Positions 11,352 to 22,690 of a stretch of DNA of 64,000 bases are shown in pieces (position 1 is the stretch's first letter; the number at the start of each line of letters is the position of its first letter). The position numbers and the translations under genes were made by a program. Location: positions 13,427,001 to 13,491,000 of the forward strand of contig NC_073342.2 in the NCBI RefSeq assembly GCF_027580225.2. Direction: 5' to 3'. Source of the DNA: Misgurnus anguillicaudatus (lineage: Eukaryota > Chordata > Actinopteri > Cypriniformes > Cobitidae). The notes beneath the pieces were generated by a model. The model was not told where the DNA came from. It was given only the letters and a program-made list of their open reading frames with translations, and searched no databases.

Positions 11352-12113
11352 CAGGGCCAGACGGAATCCGCTGACTTTTTTAGCTTTTTCTCTGGAATTT
11401 TTTTGCAAAAATCTTTAGAAATGATTTTAAATCTTTTTAGAAGATGTTCTTAAGCTATTAAATATTACAAAATTGCATCTAAAATCATTACTTTTTAAAG
11501 GCTTACAATGAAAATGAATACACCAAACCAATGAATCCTCTGAATTTTACTGGACCAACATGAACCAGATAATGTGCATGTCAAGATAGAATTATACTTT
11601 GTAGCCTATATAAAATGACATATTATTGTTTATATATATTATAGCAGAATAAAAAAGCTTGTGTTAATACATTCTCATTATGAATTAGGCACGTATAAAG
11701 GTACTTTCATAATTTTTACAACACAATGTAAACTTTATATTAAAGCATTCGTCTTGTAAATGAATTTGAAACGATGATGTGCTGCTGAGTGCCGACTGTC
11801 GCGTCACATAGACAACAGAGACAAGTGAGATCTGCTTAACTCAGCAATACGTTTTATTTAATCTCAAATATCAAATGGTTCGTGCTTTCTATCATTAAAA
11901 ACAATCACAGCAAACAGCATGCGCAGGGTTTATGTACTTGTAAATGCCGCTCAAATGCGCGAGGCTATGTATGTGTGCTTGTCGTCAATGACGGTTATGG
12001 TCACAAACGCTCAAGCCTGGTTTATGTGTGCTTGTCAATCACGGGCATTAAATCCGCGGAATTCCGCAGAGTTCTCCGCGGAAATCTGTGGGCGCGGATT
12101 CTGTTTGGCCCTG
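11352..12113. mobile_element. hAT-like non-autonomous element
   Basis: The inverted ends CAGGGCCAGACGGAATCCGC (left) and the complement of GCGGATTCTGTTTGGCCCTG (right) show two mismatches in 20. The C-A-G start is usual for hAT. The flanking 8-mers (GATATAAC and GAAAAACA) do not match well, so a TSD is not confirmed. The two overlapping open frames at 11882-12205 extend past the right end and are judged non-coding. Confidence 0.6.
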
Positions 12114-12249
12114 GAAAAACATATCATATTACTATGAATAGGGGACAATACAAAGCTCAATATGGCCATGGAAGTCTGGCGATGGAAGTGCCACCTTACA
12201 GTTAAATGAACCAACTATCAATCAATAAAGAATGAAAATACTCTAGGGG

Positions 12250-12650
12250 AGGGGCTCTATACATAGGCAAATGAGGTTGCATGCATACCTCGAAAAAAGT
12301 GTTAAGATTGTGTAAGATTGTGAATTGCAACCAACGACCCTTCGAAGCGCACAGAGAAGCTACGGTAGCCGCCGCATGGCAAACATGTCATCATCTGAGA
12401 CAACATAGTGACGAAACGCACTCTGTAGGGTAGTTTGTCCTTTTAGGGCTCCTGTAGAAACATGGCGGTGCAAAATGGCGACTTCTATGTAAGGAGCCCG
12501 CGGTGTATTTAGATAAAACGGATCATTCTAAGGTAATAAAAACAATATAGTTTATTATGTAAGAGGTTTATACACCACTGAAAATGTATATTATGATATA
12601 TTTCTGTCAGGAGATCCTCCTAATAGTTACACAATACACCTTTAGGAAAC
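12250..12650 (-). mobile_element. MITE of the AAGGTGCATTGTGTAAC family (copy 1)
   Basis: Inverse orientation to the copy at 42420-42800. Shared blocks include TTGCAACCAACGACC/TTGGTTGCAA, AGAGAAGCTACGGTAGC, TGTAGAAACATGGCGG, and GGAGATCCTCCTAATAGTTAC ending near ACACCTTTA. A third, truncated copy lies at 33085-33140, where a Tc1 element begins. Confidence 0.65.
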
Positions 12651-13411
12651 AAAAGTTATGGTGCAGAATTGCAGTCTTGCATGACTGAAATAACTGCCCG
12701 GAGGTTTGCAAACATGGCCACTTAGTGGTGCGACTTTTCTAAAGGGACTTTGATAGCAATTGTCGCCATTCGTAAAATTCTACACACTTTTCACTCTTTT
12801 AATGTTTTTTTTTTTTTATATATAAATTGCTAATTTGAATTTACTTTTAAGTTTCCAATCAGAATTCTTCAGATTAACAGCACTGAAAATATGAGAAAAT
12901 TGTCTCGAACATTTTTCATCAAATTTAAAGCATTGAATATTAAACACCTCAAGTTCAAATGCTGTTAAGACTTTATGCAAACTTCATGGCCACTACATTT
13001 ACCCTGCCCTTAAAAAATAAGTTAAATACTTCATGTTCCTTTCCTTCCTGGGGTTATTAAAAAAAAACATCCCAAGGCGAGGTGATGTTTGAAAATATGA
13101 AAATAAGTCCCAAGGAACTTATCCTGAGACTCCAAACCGGGCAGATAAGGCTGTTTGGCCAAGCGTGCATTAGCCGTGGAGGGATTTTGAACGTCTTGTC
13201 AGGAAGTCTTAGGGAAGCATTTCCTCTTTTCACATTTCATCTGAATGCAGTATAGACTGTATGCGGTGGGTAAGGGAACATATAAAGAGGCTTGCTCGAA
13301 GCTACAGCTTTTATGCGACCGATGCTTTCAAAGGGAGAAGGTTACTTACTGCACCAAGGTTTAATGGTACCCCACTCTGCTGCACTTTCTCTCTCCTTTT
13401 TCTACACTCGA
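12651..13411. other. low-copy stretch, no gene seen
   Basis: No gene supported. It contains T-rich runs (about 12806-12818) and AT-rich sequence without recognisable element ends. Confidence 0.45.
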
Positions 13412-14060
13412 TTTTCTTTCTTCTTTCTTTCTACTTAATCATGCCTTTACTTTCTATCTCATAGACAACCCAACCATACAATCACACATTGCGGACCCTC
13501 ACACAAACACATGGGCTTGCAGGCTAATGTATAGCTTTGATGTATCTTCCTATTGGAGTGAGGAAGCAGGGAGTTGCATAGAATTTAGATCTTGTTGTGC
13601 ACTTTCAAGCATTCTCCGCAGGGTCCAGGACCAGACAACTCTATGGGTAAAACGGTCCCAAATTAGCTTGTCCTTCACTTAATATTTAAGCATTTGAAGC
13701 ATTTTACTCCAATACCCATAATCCAGATTAACCAGGTGTTAAATGCTTCCAAAATAGCAGTATTAAAATTATCATCATCATTTTCAACGTAAATACCTCA
13801 TTCACGTAAATAAGGCCTATTGTAGATTGCACAAAGTAACAAAACGTAATGCCTTGCCTTCCGCAAACAATTTTGGTCATGTTGCCACCTGGGAAAAGCA
13901 TCATAGAAATTGCATCCCAAACATTTTATCTTTGTGTTATTAAAGGGATAGTTGACCCCCCAAAAAAACACTGTCATCATTTACCCACCCTCATGTTGTT
14001 CTAAATCTGCACAATAAAAAAAAGATTTGTTGGTTTAACTTAAAGAAAGTAAGTTATGAA
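13412..14060. repeat. direct duplication, copy B
   Basis: The partner of 8857-9575, about 4.5 kb downstream in the same orientation. This copy keeps the complete downstream MITE, showing that the duplicated block included at least the left end of that MITE. Confidence 0.85.
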
Positions 14061-14205
14061 TTTGCCTTAAAATTGTAAGTTAATTAATTCAAATATATTA
14101 GTTAACTCAAAAAAAGTAAAAGTAATTTTTTTAGGTTGAATTAACTAAACATTTTAAGGCAATCAGGTAACTTACTTTTTAAGTTGAACCAACTTTATTA
14201 CAGTG
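14010..14205. mobile_element. nested MITE with AAGTTGAACCAAC-type end
   Basis: Left GATTTGTTGGTTTAACTTAA and right TAAGTTGAACCAAC plus ACAGTGT are inverted relatives, and the central part pairs through TTGCCTTAAAA and TTTTAAGGCAA. Related fragments occur at 9525-9580, 31010-31145, 40300-40412 and 55612-55690. Confidence 0.6.
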
Positions 14206-14404
14206 TGTATGAACTGTTTTTTTTACAGAAGAAGATATTTTGATAAATGATGGTAAGCACACAATTGACTTTACATATTCACTTCCATACTATTGGTTTT
14301 CCTACGATGGTACCGTCAACTTTGTGCTTGCCATCATTTATCAAAATATCTTGTTTTCAACAGAAGAAAGAAACTCAAACAGGTTTGAAACAAGATGAGG
14401 TAGA

Positions 14405-14730
14405 GTAAGGGGACATGTACACCAAAGCTTTTATGCCCGCGGCCGGCACATGTTTTCAATTGTTTCCAATGGCAGCGCAGCGTTTTTTTTTTTATTAAAG
14501 TCAACAGCTAGCATTTTTTTCGCACTGAAAGCTGGTGCTCTGCGTTTTTTTTTGTTGTTGTTGCGCTCAGCGCTGAAAGTTGAAAATTGAAAGAGATTCA
14601 ACTTTGGGTGAAAAGACCCGCTCGTGCTACCAACGCTGAAGAAAGTTGGTGCTCAGCTGAAAAAACAGCTGCATTTGGCGTCTTACAGGCTTTTTCAGAC
14701 GTTTAAAAAAATGTTGGTGTGTCCCGCCCC
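14405..14730. mobile_element. nested element with GGGACATGTACACCAA-type ends
   Basis: Left GGGGACATGTACACCAAAGC and right ATGTTGGTGTGTCCCGCCCC are inverted relatives (GGGACAxxxACACCAA / TTGGTGTGTCCC). The block interrupts the host MITE in its right arm. It contains CGCGGCCGGC and GCAGCGCAGCG, much more GC-rich than its surroundings. Confidence 0.5.
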
Positions 14731-14776
14731 TAAATAATGACAGAACTTTCAATTTTGGGTGAACCATCCCTTTAAC

Positions 14777-16052
14777 TCACTTGCATACATTCTTTGGCAA
14801 ATCAAGTGCTAATACAAAGTCAACCGTGTGCAAATAAATCATGCAATTTGAAATGTAATATATTTTCTTCAAATATTTCTCTTTGTTTTTTAGGTATGTC
14901 TTTCATGGCCAAACCTCAATTTATTGACTTTAAGCCCACAACATATTTGATATACCTGAGTCAAAGAAATTAAAACACACGCACAAGCCTATTGGATGCT
15001 ATTCACCATAGAAAAAAAGAAGCACTTTTTGTTATTATTGCAACTGATACCGCAATACAGTGGCTCGGCATCATAGTGTCCTTTGGTTTTGTCATTGGTC
15101 GTAATAACCCTTCCTTTGATTTCATAAGTAAATTCTTCTCCCACAAATGAAAGTGCTGTGCCTGATTTATTTGTCGTGTTTTGTAGGACGCAGGGAAATC
15201 TCAGGTGAAGGATGAAAGGAGGGATCTTTAACCAACGGCGCAGACAGCACAATAGCTCAGTATGATTGATTTATGCGTGTGCTGTTTAGAGATCTCTTTA
15301 AAATGTGCGCTATTACACTTTACTTTGCCTTTTCCAGAAGGTTGAACTGCAAGCTGCCACTTTTACAGAGCAGACAGAAGCTACGGTAGATATTCTTGAA
15401 CTGTATGTATTACACTGGCTTTAATGGGATCTGTTGGGATAGTTATTCTGAAGGCAAGTGAGGCAGAAACTGGAACTATTAGGATTTTATAGATGAGGTT
15501 TTATTGGTTGCTTTTAATAGTGGCATATCATAAACTGTAAACCACGTCCTCTTCAAGAATACATCAAGGTCATTGTATTAGTGCTTTAAGGCCGTTTTCA
15601 TTGGAGAAGGTGGGATTCTATCCCGGATTGCTCTGTTTGCCGTATCACTTTTTGTTAAAGGGCTAGTTTGAACAGGAGCTACAGTAGTTTGTAACTGATC
15701 GCTTTAGGCCCCATTTAGGGTGAGTATATGACAGAATTTTCATCTTAAATGATGACTGTAAGCGACAGCTGAAAGATAACGGTCACATTTATTGGCTTAG
15801 TCCATCATCACAAAAGAGTTGGCTGGATTTTTATGAGCTTATTTTTGGAATTTATGACTTGGATGTCAGCGGTGTTTGTTTTTATATGGACGTGCATGAG
15901 TCGTGTACTCAAAATTCTTCTGGACTGAAATGAATGGCTGTGTTATAGTGACATACTACACTTCTGCAGTATCTTGCAGATCATGAGATGTTTTAGTATT
16001 AATTAAATGCTACATTTATTGCTTTAGCCAATATGTGCAGTGCATGACTAAC
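14777..16052. other. low-copy stretch, no gene seen
   Basis: No gene supported. It includes a MITE fragment at 15718-15752 and a SINE family B tail-like segment at 16008-16046. The 14989-15252 minus-strand open frame has no recognisable domain. Confidence 0.45.
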
Positions 16053-16055
16053 AAT

Positions 16056-16240
16056 GCACATTGCGACAAAATACAACGCATCTCCTGGGCTACATACTAC
16101 ATTTTCCTGTACATGCATATGGAAGCGGCAGATTTTAAAACCCTGCATACATTGCACGTGTAGGTCGTGTATGCGCGTACGGGAAAATGTAGAATATAGC
16201 CAGGAGATGTGTTGCATTTTGTTGCAAAACGCATGCGTCA
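16056..16240. mobile_element. small foldback element
   Basis: Two arms of about 85 bp, 16063-16145 and 16150-16232, are imperfect inverted copies: AACGCATCTCCTGGGCTACA pairs with TAGCCAGGAGATGTGTTGCA, and CTACATTTTCCTGTACATGC pairs with GCGTACGGGAAAATGTAG. No coding sequence; a likely foldback MITE. Overlapping frames on both strands here are products of the palindrome. Confidence 0.65.
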
Positions 16241-16336
16241 AATTGCACTCTATGTCAAATTAACAATGCTTTGCAAAGCTGTGTGTTCGACCGTACACGT
16301 ACGTTCGCGAACCCGTATCGAATATATTCTGGGTTT

Positions 16337-16445
16337 TATGCTCTTAAAAATAAAGGTGCTACATGAAGTGATAGAAGTATTGTTTAAAAAATCTTTAACA
16401 TCTGAAAAACCTTTCTGTTTTATAAAAGGTTTTTATAATGTAATA
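16337..16445. repeat. degraded MITE fragment
   Basis: CTCTTAAAAATAAAGGTGCT followed by ACCTTTCTGTTTTATAAAAGG resembles the end of a common fish MITE. The far end is not identifiable. Confidence 0.35.
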
Positions 16446-16716
16446 TTTTCCTAGTTTGCTGATTCATTACACAAGTAAAACATATCTGGTAAAAATAAAT
16501 TTGGTTTTGCCTTATGGCAACTCCAGATGGCAAACAGTCAATTTGAATGTATTATTACAAAATGAATTTGAACACAAAACAAAATTATGCAACATTTATT
16601 TCTATGACATACCTAGACGTGATATGCATGAGAATAAAATACTGCATTTAAAATATGTATTGTTTTATAATCTATAATGCCTACTGGTTTGTTTACTCTT
16701 TAACAATAAATAAAAA

Positions 16717-17090
16717 CAGTGGTGGCTCATGACTGCTCGAGGGGCGCAAATTCAAAATATGTGTTTGTTGCGTCATGTTAACTATGTGCATCACATGTTT
16801 TGTCAAAATAAGTGCCTGCTGCACACCGTCAAAACCGTTTATGAAAAAAGAGACGCTCACGTTCACAAAATACATGCAAGATAGTCCCTTAACAGTAAAC
16901 TTTGATTACGCATGAGATTATCTGGCAAACGCACTTATTTTGACAAGACACGTTATGGACACATGATGCCTCGACGCGCCGAACACATACCGTATTTTGA
17001 AATGACGAACCACGCACAACGGGCTACATACATGTTGTGACGAACTTCGCATCATGTGCCCTCGAATAAAGAAGTCACCGGTCGCCACTG
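16717..17090. mobile_element. hAT-like element, CAGTGGYGGC-type ends
   Basis: The left end CAGTGGTGGCTCATGACT and the right end (complement of AGTCACCGGTCGCCACTG) are inverted relatives. The interior carries ATATGTGTTTGTTGCGTCATG and TGTGCATCAC motifs, the same words that make up the tandem array at 24374-24905. No clear 8-bp duplication. Confidence 0.6.
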
Positions 17091-17724
17091 AAAATAGTAG
17101 GTAGTATTAAGTTACATACAGTTTAGTAGTAACTGTTTTGGTCTGGCATGCCACAACCATTTTAAATTGAGATCAATCACGTTCAGGTGTACAGCTAAAT
17201 ATAACATATATTACGCATGCATTATCATGTCTTTGATCTTATTTCAAGTGTTGTTATGTTGACACAAAATCCTGCTCCCTCATAGAGTGGCAAATGATGA
17301 AAATTATGTAAAGCGAGGACATGCGCGATTAGTCAGAGGAAGATTAATTTAAACTAAATCTGGCAACCCCGGGACAAAGAAGTGCGCTCTGCTCAGCTGT
17401 TCACTTTTGTACGTGTGAGATTTTTTATCTTTTGCGTAATTCATCAAGGCGAAAGGAGACCATGTGTGTGTAAGTCTGTGTGTGTGCACTGCAGGGGAGT
17501 GATGTTTCTTATTGCCCTCTGAGAGCTAATCACCACGGTGTGAGAGAGATAAATCCCTGCTTTAGATAAAAGCAAGACGACTTATTGTGCATAACCAAAC
17601 CGTGATGAGGCGGACCTCCTCCTGCCTGATCATCACTTACTCACTGATGACAACACACACACACACACACACCTGAAAGAAATCAAGCTGGTCTCAGAAC
17701 AGCGCTTTTGCAAGTCCTTCAGTT
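17091..17724. other. low-copy stretch, no gene seen
   Basis: No gene supported. A short (AC)n run occurs at about 17650-17671. Confidence 0.45.
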
Positions 17725-17726
17725 TT

Positions 17727-18150
17727 TTAAAGGGACACTCCACTTTTTTGAAAATAGGATCATTTTCCAGCTCCCCTAGAGTGAAACATTTGGTTTTTAA
17801 TGTTTTGGAATCTATTCAGTTGATCTCCGGGTCTGACGGTACCACTTATAGCACAGCTTAGCATAATCCATTGAATCCGACCAGACCATCAGCATCGCAC
17901 TCAAAAACAACCAAAGAGTTTCGATATTTTATATCTAAGACTTGACTCTTCTGTAGTTATATCCTGTACAAAGACAGAAAAAATAAAAGTTGTGATTTTC
18001 TAGGCAGATATGGCTAGGAACTATACTCTCATTCTGGCGTAATAATCAAGGACTTTGCTGCAGTAACATGGCTGCAGCAGGTGTAGTGATATTACGCAGT
18101 GCCCGAAAATAGTCCCCTTGGTAACTTTCAAAAGCAGAGGATTATTTTCA
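17727..18150. mobile_element. AAGGGACACTCCAC-family hAT MITE, truncated
   Basis: Starts TTAAAGGGACACTCCACTTT and matches the complete copy at 37047-37552 over CTCCCCTAGAGT, AGCACAGCTTAGCATAATCC and AACCAAAGAGTTTCGATATT. It then carries a longer interior (GGCTAGGAACTATACTCTC, CCCGAAAATAGTCCCC) and has no opposite end. Probably a fragment of a longer family member. Confidence 0.65.
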
Positions 18151-18211
18151 GGCACAGGTACATCCTGAGGATGTTGGGTACCATGAGCACACTACATGAG
18201 AGAGCGCACAC

Positions 18212-18213
<2 letters not shown>

Positions 18214-18254
<41 letters not shown>
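18214..18254. repeat. (GA)n microsatellite
   Basis: A pure GA run. It produces the arginine/glutamate-repeat reading frames seen on the plus strand, which are not genes. A poly-T run follows at about 18388-18405. Confidence 0.95.
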
Positions 18255-18257
<3 letters not shown>

Positions 18258-20354
18258 GCACTGGGCAGCAGCTGCAATGAGTGCGCAAGGCAGCCGGCTC
18301 GCCACTGGGTATTTTTCAGCAGGGGCAGACAGCCAGGAAGTTAGACGAAGAGAGAGGCAGAAACTGATGAGAGAAAGACGGAGTGGATTTTTTTTTTTTT
18401 TTTTTGGTAATCAGCGTCTGTTTCCTCTCTCATTAGTTTCAGGGGCTGTTGACTTCTGGATGCGCCTTTCATGGGTCAGTAGATCAGGGCTTCTCTGAAA
18501 AGGAGGGAGGTGGAAGCGCGAGGCAGTCGATCAACGTTACTGCCGTTTAAAGCAAGGTGGCAAGGGACTTTGGCATAATTCATGGGCAGGGTCATGCGTG
18601 CATGCAAATGTGTTTGCATATATGAATGCTAAAGCAGTTTGCCTTATATGACTATATGTGACCCTGCCTGTGTAATCCAAGGTAAAGTCTCATAATCCGA
18701 TTTTGAGATTAGGAGCATCGAAGTTGGATTTTTTTTACCTTTTAACCTGTAGTTCAATTGGTAAACCAGCACCAGGGAATACACATGAAAATGTGTAGCA
18801 ATACAAGTTGTTTTAGATAAAAGCTTTATGCATAAATGTCAATGATGACAAATTCTAGTCTCTTTTTCATACAAAGCTATTGTACGGCTTTTCGATTGAT
18901 ATGCAGAATCCGGCACCTCTCCACGCCTCCCGCTTCCGTACGCTCCCCATTGTCTAATTACCCCTCTCACGCGAAATCACCACAATACATCGCAATTAAT
19001 GGTGTAGTCCAAATACAGAGGCGTGAATCTCATATATTCAAGCTTTTGCGTGACTGTTTGTGTGTACGAGCAATCTCGACTGCTTAATTTTCCTCTATTG
19101 TCCTCATCGGAAACTTCTCCCCTCCTCGTCTCGTTGTAAAATTACAGGTCTATTCATCAATTACAGACCGGCTCGCTGATTGTCACAGAATGCCAGCATA
19201 TTGCGTTTACGAGCTCATTAGACCGACAATATTGTACTTAGCCGCGCCTTGTTACGGGAAGAACGCGGTAAACACATTGTTTGTGCGTGTAATCACTGTC
19301 AGTGGGGAGACTGAGACAATCAGGCACATTTTCTAGATAAATGAGCAAGGCAGGAAATGCGGTCAGCGACGAACAATCCGACGACGGCATGAGGAGCGCG
19401 CTACCGAGAGAGAGAGAGTGGATAAGGCGGAAATAGGTCAGAGATCACTCATGCAACCCGAAATTATCACCATGGTTACACCACCCTAATAATGAATGAC
19501 CATGCGGTCGGCAGGAATGAGTTTAATGGCTGAAATAATTAAAAGCTATTTTGTTTATCTGACCTGCTTGTAGAGCATTGCATCATTAGCGGCACAAATG
19601 TCATGGGTTCGATCCCAAGCAACAAACATGCTGATAAAGAAATGAAGTACAGGTGTATAGATTGAGTGCACTCGACCAGCTGAACTTCCAGCAGGGTACG
19701 TGTTCACCCCCATATGCCCAACCAATTCGAGCTCCCCAAAAATATATTTTTTAAATCATTAGATGAGAGCTTGATCTCGCTTGCATCAAGGTTATCGTCT
19801 GTTGCCTCATCCGCCGTCTTTTACTTTTTATTTGAATCCACCTACGTTCGACTCCCCTTGTCCGACAAGCCCAGAGCTCCTCGATCCAAGCCTTACAAGT
19901 TCATGCTTTGGGTCTGCGGTTTTCTCTCCGTAATGAGCTTATCGCTCCCACCTTCACTGTAATGCCATTGTCTGCCAATCGTAAGTGACATCAAAGAGAG
20001 TTAAGCTAATGTTATGAGGTGCATGAGGCCTCAAATAACTACGCCCATCGATCAGCTATCACACGGACAGCCGTTCCCATGGAAACAATGGTCAAGCGAA
20101 GGACTATTCTTGCTGTTGTTTAAAATGAGCACACGACTGGAATTTATAAATGACAGAGTCCAATACCCTGCGTGTTGGGCAGAATGCGCAGCTGTGATTT
20201 ATTATCTGTATTTGTGCTGTGTTAAGTAAGATTAAGATTTTTGTGTATGCATGTAATGACAGCTTTGCTAATCTGCGTGTCTGTGGTTTTTCTACATACG
20301 TCGAGTCATTACGGCTAATGAGCTGAATGTGTAGCGCATCATTTAATGTTATTT
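18255..20354. other. low-copy stretch with conserved-noncoding-like segments
   Basis: No coding exon is supported. From about 18820 to 19500 and 19990 to 20350 the sequence is non-repetitive, of balanced composition, and contains homeodomain-type TAAT words (GTCTAATTACCCC, CGCAATTAATGG, CATTAATGG-like) with CG-containing steps. This is the texture of vertebrate conserved noncoding elements. That is an inference from appearance only; cross-species alignment would decide. Confidence 0.3.
19560..19645 (+). mobile_element. SINE family B head, diverged
   Basis: CTGCTTGTAGAGCATTGCAT followed by AATGTCATGGGTTCGATCCC is a tRNA-like head with B box GGTTCGATCCC, related to the 1856-2000 SINE. The first part of the A box is eroded. 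Confidence 0.4.
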
Positions 20355-22690
20355 ACTGAGGGAAGACTCGTTTCTGGATCAACATCCTTATCGGTCATGC
20401 AACCACGATCCCAATCAGATTTATTGCGTCTTCAATAACATTTTCAGAGAGCTGTTGCTTGGGTGCTATCTTTTTTGTACCTAAAGGGTGCATAGTGGTA
20501 CCTCAAAGGTACATTGATGTACATATAAAGACCTTTCTAAACCCAGACAGCAGATGACTCCAGGCCGGATCCGCACCAGAACTGATGACTTTGGCGTGGA
20601 TCCGGCCTGGAGTCGTCTGGGAAGTGTACTATCCAGTGGTATTGCAACCTTAATAACATTTTCATCTTAAGGGCTGTTTACACTTTGTATTAAGATGTGA
20701 TTTCGTCGATCGGATCACAAGTGGACGAGAGAGACACATCAGGCTTACACCTGGTATTTAAATCCGTCTCTTTTGTCCACTTTTGACCGCTTCTGTCCTG
20801 AATACTGTGAGGGGATGGTCTGTCAGGACGGTGAACGAGTCTCTCTGCTGTCATTCAAACGCGAGCGGGAGTAATTATGGGTTTATATGGACGGGAACTA
20901 ATATTATGTCAGAGTCCACTGCTTGTTTAGCAAGTAAACATGCTGCACAGTGTTTTCTACATGTATATGTTAGAGCTTTCTCTGAATTTTCAGCGCAATT
21001 GATGAAATAGGATCGCGCAACTTTCACACGCTTGCAAAATGAAACTGCGGAGATCAGCCGCTTTAGTTTTATCAATGAAAGGCTAAAAATAGTGCTTTTT
21101 ACCGTGTGTTTGCGGCAGAAGTCTGAAAAGACGTAAAAGATTGTGTTCAGTACCTCAGATTAGATAAATGGGCGGAGAGAAGGCGGTAGCGTGTGGCTGT
21201 TCGAACACATTCAACCACGTGTGCGTTTACAATACAAAAGCAATCCGATCGAACGGGGTTTCTACCTCTGAATGTGGTTGAAAGTGGTCGAAAGTGGACG
21301 CGTTGAAAACGTTTTGAACACCGTTCACACCTGGCATTAACGTCGTCCACTTGTGGTCCGATCGACGAAAATGTATGTAAACGGCAAGTATAAACAGGCT
21401 CTTAGTGTATCATTTCACTCATTCCTGGATCAACATCCTTATTGGTCCTGCAACCATGAATCTGTCAGACAATCAGATTTATCTACACGTCTTCAATAAC
21501 ATTTTTATCTTACTGAGCTTCCAACATTCTCAGAAAACGAATGAATAGGAGCTGTTGCTTGGGGGTACCCTTTTTGTACCTAAAGGGTGCATAGTGATAC
21601 CAAAAAGATACATTGGTGTACATATAAAGACCTTTTTAAACCTAGACAGCAGATGACTCCAGACCGGATCCACACCAGAACTGCTGACTTTGGCGTAGAT
21701 CAGGCCTGGAGTCGTATGTTGTCTGGGAAGAGTACCATCCAGTGGTATTGCATCTTCAATAATATTTTCATCTTACTGTATAATTTCACTCGTTCCTGGA
21801 TCAACATCCTTATTGGTCCTGCAACCACGATTCTGTCAGCCAATCAGATTTATTGCGTCTTCAATAACATTTTCACAGAGCTGTTGCTTGGGTGGTACCA
21901 TTTTTGTACCTAAAGGGTTCATAGTGGTACCTCAAAGGTACATTGCTGTATGTATAAATACCTTTTAAACCCAGACAGCGGATGACTCCGGGCCAGATCC
22001 CCACCAAAACGGCTGACTTTGGCATGGATCCGGCCTGGAGTCGCCTGTTGTCTTGGAAGGGTACTATCCAGTGGTATTGCAACCATAATAACATTTTCAT
22101 CTTAGTGTATCATTTCACTCGTTTCTGGATCAACATCCTTATCGGTCCTGCAACCACGATTCTGTCAGCCAATCAGATGTATCGCATCTTCAATAAAATT
22201 TTCATCTTACTGTTTGAGCTTCCAACATTCTCATAAAACGAATGAATAGGAGCTGTTGCTTGGGTGGTACCCTTTTTGTACCTTAAGGGTGCATAGTGGT
22301 ACCTCAAAGGTACATTGCTGTACATATAAAGACCTCTTTAAACCCAGACAGTAGATGACTCCAGGCCGGATCCGGAGTCGTGTTGTCTGGGAAGAGTACC
22401 ATCCAGTGGTATTGCATCTTCAATAAAATTTTTATCTTACTGTATCATTTCACTAAGAGCTTCCTACATTCTCACAAAAAAAGGTACAAGAACTTTTGTC
22501 CCAAAGGGTGCATATTGGTATCCCAAACATACATATAAAGACTTTTATAAAGACATACATATATCCAGACACGGATGACTCCGGGCCGGATCCGCACCAG
22601 AACTGCTGACTTTGGTGCGGATCCGGCCTGGAGTCGTTTGCTGCTTGGGAAGGGTACCATCCAGTGACATCTATTTTCTGACAGTGTAGA
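20355..22690. repeat. tandem array of five 220-373 bp units, each with a hairpin
   Basis: Repeated order: TCCTGGATCAACATCCTTAT, TGTCAGCCAATCAGATTTAT, AGCTGTTGCTTGGGTGGTAC, TTTTTGTACCTAAAGGGTGC, a hairpin segment, then TATCCAGTGGTATTGCA. Hairpin left arms start at 20556, 21654, 21984, 22357 and 22577. In unit 1 the arm GACTCCAGGCCGGATCC pairs with GGATCCGGCCTGGAGTC at 20598-20614; the fourth unit has lost one arm. One unit is split by the insertion at 20670-21401. Frames such as 21587-21913 and 21982-22236 are repeats of each other and not genes. Confidence 0.85.
20670..21401. mobile_element. PIF/Harbinger-type MITE in tandem unit, TTA TSD
   Basis: TTA lies at 20667-20669 and 21402-21404. The ends pair through GTTTACACTT/AAGTATAAAC and, just inside, TTTCGTCGATCGGATCACAA with the complement at about 21345-21372. 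The other array units read CATCTTAGTGTATCATTTCA at the same place, so the empty site is preserved. A related end fragment lies at 32256-32335. Confidence 0.75.

Larger units (their letters stand above)
13943..14776. mobile_element. foldback MITE (TTAAAGGGATAGTT family) carrying two nested elements
   Basis: It starts TTAAAGGGATAGTTGACCCC and ends with the complement GGGTGAACCATCCCTTTAA. The central arms GATATTTTGATAAATGATGG and its complement (around 14230-14350) pair. Two segments interrupt the arms: 14010-14205 and 14405-14730. A fragment of the same family, GGGTGAGTATATGACAGAAT, is at 15718-15752. Confidence 0.75.

Noticed and set aside
18196..18498. Arg-Glu repeat protein
   Set aside because: It is the GA microsatellite read in frame, and it ends in a poly-T derived Phe run.
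21587..22236. Two similar plus-strand frames suggesting a duplicated small gene
   Set aside because: They are the same part of the tandem unit at 20355-22690; similarity comes from the DNA repeat and frames are not kept in all units.
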